From: Thermoactinomyces vulgaris
Lineage (GTDB): Bacteria; Bacillota; Bacilli; Thermoactinomycetales; Thermoactinomycetaceae
Assembly: GCF_003688725.1 (NCBI RefSeq)
Contig: NZ_REFP01000008.1
Span: 186,001 to 250,000, forward strand
Reading direction: 5' to 3'
Length of the DNA stretch: 64,000 bases
Shown here one piece after another: positions 60,286 to 64,000 of this stretch. Positions within the stretch are counted from its first letter, which is position 1; each line of letters opens with the position of its first letter. The position numbers were made by a program, and so were the translations under genes. A model generated the notes under the pieces. The model was not told where the DNA came from and ran no database searches. It saw nothing but the letters and a program-made list of their open reading frames with translations.

Positions 60286-60729
60286 ATGGCACGACATCAT
60301 TTTCATTTGAAGGCAAGCTGGGATGGAGGCAGAAACGGGCAAGGCACGATTGAAGCGGGAAACTTGAAACAGACGATTTCCATTCCAAAAGAGATGGACG
60401 GCCCCGGTGTCGGAACCAATCCGGATGAAATGTTGATCGGTGCGGCCGCCACGTGTTATCTCATCACGTTGGCGGCGATGATTGAAAGAGGAAACATGCC
60501 GGTTCGTGAATTGTCGCTGGAAACCGAAGGCATTGTCCATGTGGATAAAAAATTCACCTTTGAAGCGATCATTCATCGCCCGAAATTGATTTTGGAAGAA
60601 GGAACGACGGACGAAGAGCTGAAAAAAATCGAGCGGGCGGTGGAGTTGGCCGAGAAGAATTGCATGATTTCCAATGCGCTTCGGGGGAATGTACGGTTGG
60701 AAGTGGAAGCGGAGGTCGTCAAGCATTAG
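60286..60729 (+). CDS. OsmC family peroxiredoxin-like protein
   Basis: A 147-residue OsmC-fold protein, closest to the SACOL1771-type subgroup. The two catalytic cysteines are C57 (AAATCYLITL) and C126 (EKNCMISNAL), as in thiol-dependent organic hydroperoxide reductases. GVGTNPDEMLIGAAATC is the typical stretch before the first one. The ATG follows ACAGGTGATG. It stands alone; a peroxide-responsive operator was not recognised upstream. Confidence 0.9.
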   Translation: MARHHFHLKASWDGGRNGQGTIEAGNLKQTISIPKEMDGPGVGTNPDEMLIGAAATCYLITLAAMIERGNMPVRELSLETEGIVHVDKKFTFEAIIHRPKLILEEGTTDEELKKIERAVELAEKNCMISNALRGNVRLEVEAEVVKH

Positions 60730-60872
60730 ATAAGCCGGTTTCATTCATGTTTATTTCTTCTATTTGTAGTATGTTATAATGAAATCGAATTGTTGATAAG
60801 GTTCGGTTTTTTATTTCGAGAAAAAATCAGAGCGGCTGGCTTTGAAACATATAGTCAATGAGGAGTGGAGAT

Positions 60873-61463
60873 ATGCTGCAAACGGCATTGGACTTTCTGG
60901 AGAAATGTGGCGTATGGGGGCTTTTTGCAGCAACGGCGATTGAAGCTTCATCACTTCCGTTTCCCGGGGCGACTTTTGTTTTGATTTACGGGTATTTGAT
61001 GGATGTGAGTACGTGGCAATTAGTGGCGATCAGTGCGCTGAACAGTCTGGTTTACGTCGTGTTCAGTTTGATTCCTTATTATATCGGGAAATATTTGGGA
61101 AATTTAACCCAGAAGAAATTTGATGAGAAAAAAGTGAAAAAAGCCCAGGAATGGTTCCAAAAGTACGGAGAGTGGAGCATCACCCTGTCACGTCCCACCG
61201 GATTTGGGAATTATATCTCTTATATATCCGGCATCAGCGATATTTCCATCTGGCGGTTCGGGCTTTTGAGTTATCTGGGTGTGTTCCCGTGGAATACGCT
61301 TTTGTTGTTTATCGGAAATTACGGGAGTTTGGAAACGGTTGAACATTTTCTTGCCATGACCCGAAAAGTCGGAGTGATGATCACCATTATCCTGGTGTTC
61401 GCTGCAGCCTTTATTTTGTGGTATTACTTAAAAAAAAACAAAGAACAGAAACAACACATCTGA
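60873..61463 (+). CDS. DedA family membrane protein
   Basis: A 196-residue membrane protein of the DedA/VTT family, involved in lipid scrambling and membrane homeostasis. LFAATAIEASSLPFPGATFV has the conserved Glu before the re-entrant loop, and the SRPTGF in the second half has the conserved Arg near the second re-entrant loop. Four or five helices; the tail is Lys-rich. ATG 60873 is eight bases behind AGGAG; ATG 60858 is the alternative. Confidence 0.88.
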   Translation: MLQTALDFLEKCGVWGLFAATAIEASSLPFPGATFVLIYGYLMDVSTWQLVAISALNSLVYVVFSLIPYYIGKYLGNLTQKKFDEKKVKKAQEWFQKYGEWSITLSRPTGFGNYISYISGISDISIWRFGLLSYLGVFPWNTLLLFIGNYGSLETVEHFLAMTRKVGVMITIILVFAAAFILWYYLKKNKEQKQHI

Positions 61464-61552
61464 AAAAGAATGCAGAAAATGAATGACGGATTCGGCGGTG
61501 ACGATGACGGATGCACCCTGTCAGATGGAAAAAATTGAAAGGATTTGAGAAT

Positions 61553-61583
61553 AAAAAGGAGCGGGAATATCCCGCTCCTTTTT
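61553..61583. terminator. bidirectional terminator between the DedA gene and the MFS gene
   Basis: AAAAAGGAGCGGG pairs perfectly with CCCGCTCCTTTTT around AATAT between convergent genes. Confidence 0.93.
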
Positions 61584-61585
61584 CC

Positions 61586-62824
61586 TCAGGGCATCGATTG
61601 GGAACGGACCGGAATGGTTCGTGCCTCGAACTTTTTCAGCGGATAAGAGACAAAGGTGGCAACGGTGCTGGCGACTGCGGCGATGATATAAACCCATTGC
61701 ACGGAAAAGTGGTCGGCAACCCAGCCCATCAAAAAGCAGGAAGTGCCGTATGCAACACAACATAACGCATATTGCGCCGAAAATACTTTCGGCATGGTGT
61801 CCAGCGTGGTGTGGAGTTGATACAGTGTCTTTTTGGCCACGCCTTTTGCCTGATAGGGAAAACTGAGCAAAAAGATGGTGATGAGCGAAATGACAGGGAA
61901 CGTGACGAAACCGAAAATGAGTTTGAACAAGATGGAAGCAAAACCTGAAAATATTAATATTTTGTATAATCTTTTTTCAATGGAGTGGCTGTAACGAATC
62001 ACCAACATTCCGCCGATCATCGTGCCCAAAAAGTAACTGCTGTTGATAAACCCCCACCAGGTATGCTGCTCGTGCAACACTTTGTCGACAAAAGTCAGGG
62101 TGATGGCGCCGATCCATACCGATGAAGCGGTGTAATCGAGAAAATCGATCGCTGCAAGCCTTTTCAGAACCGGATGATTGAATAACAGCAGCCAACCCTC
62201 TTTCATCGCTTTCCGGTGAGATGTTTTTTCAGGCGAAACCCTTTCTTTGTGATGGGGATCATGAATGAAAAACAAAGAAAGGGTGGAAATGAGAAAACAA
62301 ACGGCAGTCAGCCAAAGCACCTGATGGGCCCCAAGCAATTCAACCAACAACCCTCCGGCTCCCCAGCCGACCAGCAAGACGGTTTGGTCCGAAGTGGATA
62401 AAAGGCCGTTGGCTTTCACCAGTTGCTCTTTGGTGACCAGACGCGGAACCAGTGAATTTCTTGCCGGGTTGGTCTATCCGTCAAAAAAAGCAAGGAGAAT
62501 GATAAACAGCCAAATGACGAGCGTCAATGACGCGGAGTCCTTCCACCAATCGATGCTCAAGATCAAAAGTCCCAACAAAAGGGTCTGGCTCCCTTGGGAA
62601 GTGATGAGCAAAGGGAGCAGCCGGTAACGTTCCAGTAACAGAGGCGAGATGATGCCGCTGATAAACTTGGCGATGATGCGAATGACCGGGATGAAAGCTG
62701 ATATCGCGGCAGATCCCGTCTTTCCGTAAATCAGGGTGACAATGGCCAGCATGTAAAATGAATCCGCCAAATTAGCCAAAGATTGTCCCAACCACAAAAA
62801 TTTGAATGAGTATGAATAATTCAT
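61586..62824 (-). pseudogene. MFS transporter interrupted by an in-frame TAG
   Basis: One continuous frame of 413 codons encodes a twelve-helix MFS permease of the YfiS/YkuC-like type, except that codon 117 is TAG (plus-strand CTA at 62474-62476). Before it lies the N-terminal part with FLWLGQSLANLADSFYM and LLAFFDG. After it the conserved TNPARNSLVPRLVTKEQLV continues without any shift. In related MFS proteins a hydrophobic or aromatic residue sits here, so TGG to TAG is a likely mutation. Drug or metabolite export would be the family role. Confidence 0.85.
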
Positions 62825-62994
62825 CGCCTGAACCTCATGGAATATATTTTTTGTAAAAAGATTTGCTATACAAATAAAATTATAACATTAGCAAGGGCGG
62901 TGTACCAGCGATTTATCCGATGATTTGGTTGAATGTGCTTGGGACTCGAAGTAAAATCGAAATGGAAAATCGCAAAAAAATTAGGAGGATCGGT

Positions 62995-63183
62995 ATGCGT
63001 TCCAGATATGTGATTGAACGGGTCGGTGAACTTTTGGAGGATAAAGGGTATAATGTGATAGATCAAGATGCGGATGAAGTGATTGCATGGTTTCAATATT
63101 TATCCGATGCCGATTTGTTCCTAGCCGTTTTGGAGGAACAAGAGAAAATCGGGAAAGAGCAAGAAGCGAATTTGGACCGGTGA
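62995..63183 (+). CDS. hypothetical 62-residue protein upstream of yqeG
   Basis: A small soluble protein, mostly helical and acidic (MRSRYVIERVGELLEDKGYN, then a Glu/Gln-rich tail). ATG 62995 has TTAGGAGG at a good distance; a longer upstream frame lacks support. It precedes yqeG by 72 bases and could be cotranscribed. I do not recognise the family. Confidence 0.65.
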   Translation: MRSRYVIERVGELLEDKGYNVIDQDADEVIAWFQYLSDADLFLAVLEEQEKIGKEQEANLDR

Positions 63184-63255
63184 GGAGTTTTTGAAAACAG
63201 TTTTATGCCTGTGATATATTATTTGCCGATAAGCTTTGAATGGACGGTGTAGCCT

Positions 63256-63780
63256 TTGTTGAAACAAATGATACCTGATTTGTATGTTCAATCGATCTAT
63301 GAGATTGATTTTGCCGCACTGAAAAAGCGCAATATCAAGGCAGTCATTGTGGATTTGGATAACACCTTGGTGGAATCGACACGCCCCGATGCCACCCCGG
63401 AGTTGGTGGAGTGGCTGAAAGAAGTGCAACAAATGGGATTAAAAGTGATGATCGTATCCAATAATACCAAAACCCGGGTTTCCCAATTTGCTGATCCGCT
63501 TGGAATCCCTTATATTCATGCGGCCAAAAAACCGTTTTCTGCTGCGTTTCGCCGCGCGCTCAAAGAGTTGGGGGTTTCCAAACAGGAAACGGTTGTGATC
63601 GGGGATCAGTTGTTGACGGATGTGCTGGGCGGAAACCGGATGGGCTTTTTCACCATCTTGGTGGTGCCGGTTTCCGAAGTCGACGGGTTTTTCACGCGAA
63701 TAAACCGGAGGGTCGAACGGTTTGTCTTTCATTTGTTGGAAAAGAAGGGGTTGATTCCCTGGGATATTCATAAAAGTTGA
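63256..63780 (+). CDS. yqeG: YqeG family HAD phosphatase
   Basis: A 174-residue HAD-superfamily IIIA phosphatase. The nucleophile motif is VIVDLDNTLVE (Asp33 and Asp35), motif II is MIVSNNTKTRV, the conserved Lys is in AKKPFSAAF, and the acidic motif is VIGDQLLTDVLGGNRMG. In Bacillales yqeG stands before yqeH, aroE and ribosome-assembly genes, as here. Translation probably starts at TTG 63256, matching the family start MLK; TTG 63259 or ATG 63268 are possible. Confidence 0.93.
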   Translation: MLKQMIPDLYVQSIYEIDFAALKKRNIKAVIVDLDNTLVESTRPDATPELVEWLKEVQQMGLKVMIVSNNTKTRVSQFADPLGIPYIHAAKKPFSAAFRRALKELGVSKQETVVIGDQLLTDVLGGNRMGFFTILVVPVSEVDGFFTRINRRVERFVFHLLEKKGLIPWDIHKS

Positions 63781-63810
63781 AAAGAAACGGACAAGAAAGG
63801 AGTCAGATGA

Positions 63811-64000
63811 TTGGATTCAGAAACGAAACATTGTGAAGGATGCGGAATTGCCCTGCAAACCGAAGATCCGGATCAAGCGGGATATATCCCTGAACAAGCG
63901 TTGACGCGGGAAGTGGTTTTGTGCAAACGTTGTTTCCGGATTCGCCATTACGGGGAAATGGCCAAAGTGGAACAAGATCCGGATGCGTATCTTCATCGCC
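63811..64000 (+). CDS. yqeH: ribosome biogenesis GTPase YqeH (5' part)
   Basis: The first 63 codons of the circularly permuted GTPase YqeH, needed for 30S subunit assembly; the rest lies beyond the window. The N-terminal zinc finger is complete: HCEGCG at residues 7-12 and VVLCKRCFRIRHYGE about 30 residues later. It starts at TTG 63811, eight bases behind AAGGAG. A short ATG frame four bases upstream is out of phase and stops quickly. Confidence 0.9.
   Translation, partial: MDSETKHCEGCGIALQTEDPDQAGYIPEQALTREVVLCKRCFRIRHYGEMAKVEQDPDAYLHR

Noticed and set aside
31254-62476. Genetic code change or pyrrolysine-type readthrough of TAG
   Set aside because: TAG also ends intact genes such as rbsB at the expected length, and both interrupted genes lie among other decaying genes.
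1-64000. CRISPR arrays, tRNA or rRNA genes, complete insertion sequences
   Set aside because: No regularly spaced repeats, no tRNA-like T-loop/acceptor patterns, and no transposase reading frame was recognised on either strand.

Overview
The window reads as chromosome of an aerobic, spore-forming member of the Bacillales. It carries an uninterrupted sigK, the alaS-ireB-ruvX-DUF1292-mltG order typical of Bacillus relatives, yqeG/yqeH, and a QoxABCD-type menaquinol oxidase. Base composition is about half G+C by eye, with many GTG/TTG starts behind strong Shine-Dalgarno sequences. A thermoactinomycete-like genus is possible, but I cannot prove it from sequence alone. No rRNA, tRNA, CRISPR array or complete insertion sequence was seen.

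Layout. 1-9 kb: housekeeping and envelope genes (alaS end, ireB, ruvX, two tandem DUF1292 genes, mltG, a class B penicillin-binding protein, a BCCT osmolyte transporter, an NRAMP-like carrier). 9-14.5 kb: purU, a CPA2 antiporter with a fused TrkA-type domain, and helD. 14.7-20.5 kb: a complete ribose operon rbsRKDACB with a clear promoter and operator. 20.5-24.2 kb: a sulfur-scavenging operon (FMN reductase, unknown gene, dimethyl-sulfone monooxygenase sfnG, frameshifted sfnC) behind a leader that looks like an uncharacterised transcription attenuator, then a remnant of an HpaB-type monooxygenase. 24.4-25.1 kb: sigK.

25.2-38.5 kb is the accessory region. It holds a stand-alone Sel1-repeat protein, a Yip1-like membrane protein, a signal peptidase, two SUKH-superfamily immunity-like genes (one broken), and an AT-rich insert of about 4 kb (30.0-34.0 kb). 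The insert encodes a small helical protein and a large STAND-type NTPase ending in Sel1-like repeats. The NTPase is broken by one frameshift and one in-frame amber codon. Beyond it lie a zinc/coiled-coil protein, a Trp-rich mini-protein, mazEF, a YdcF-like gene and a twice-frameshifted membrane-anchored gene. This region looks like a decaying defence or toxin-immunity island and is the best place to look for something new.

38.8-44.8 kb: cydABDC, cytochrome bd with its CydDC exporter, preceded by a Rex-like operator. 45.5-50.6 kb: azlCD, a POT peptide transporter, an acyltransferase and resA. 50.9-54.7 kb: qoxABCD, so both menaquinol oxidases lie within 16 kb. 54.8-64 kb: aldo/keto reductase, TatD-like hydrolase, the divergent mtnU/mtnE pair, a zinc ribbon, an M24 peptidase, an OsmC protein, a DedA protein, an MFS gene interrupted by an in-frame TAG, and yqeG with the start of yqeH.

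Six genes are disrupted (sfnC, the hpaB remnant, a syd-like gene, the STAND NTPase, the 37.8-38.5 kb gene and the MFS gene). All are accessory; every recognisable core gene is intact. This favours real gene decay, although most of the frameshifts sit in short homopolymer runs and sequencing error must be excluded.
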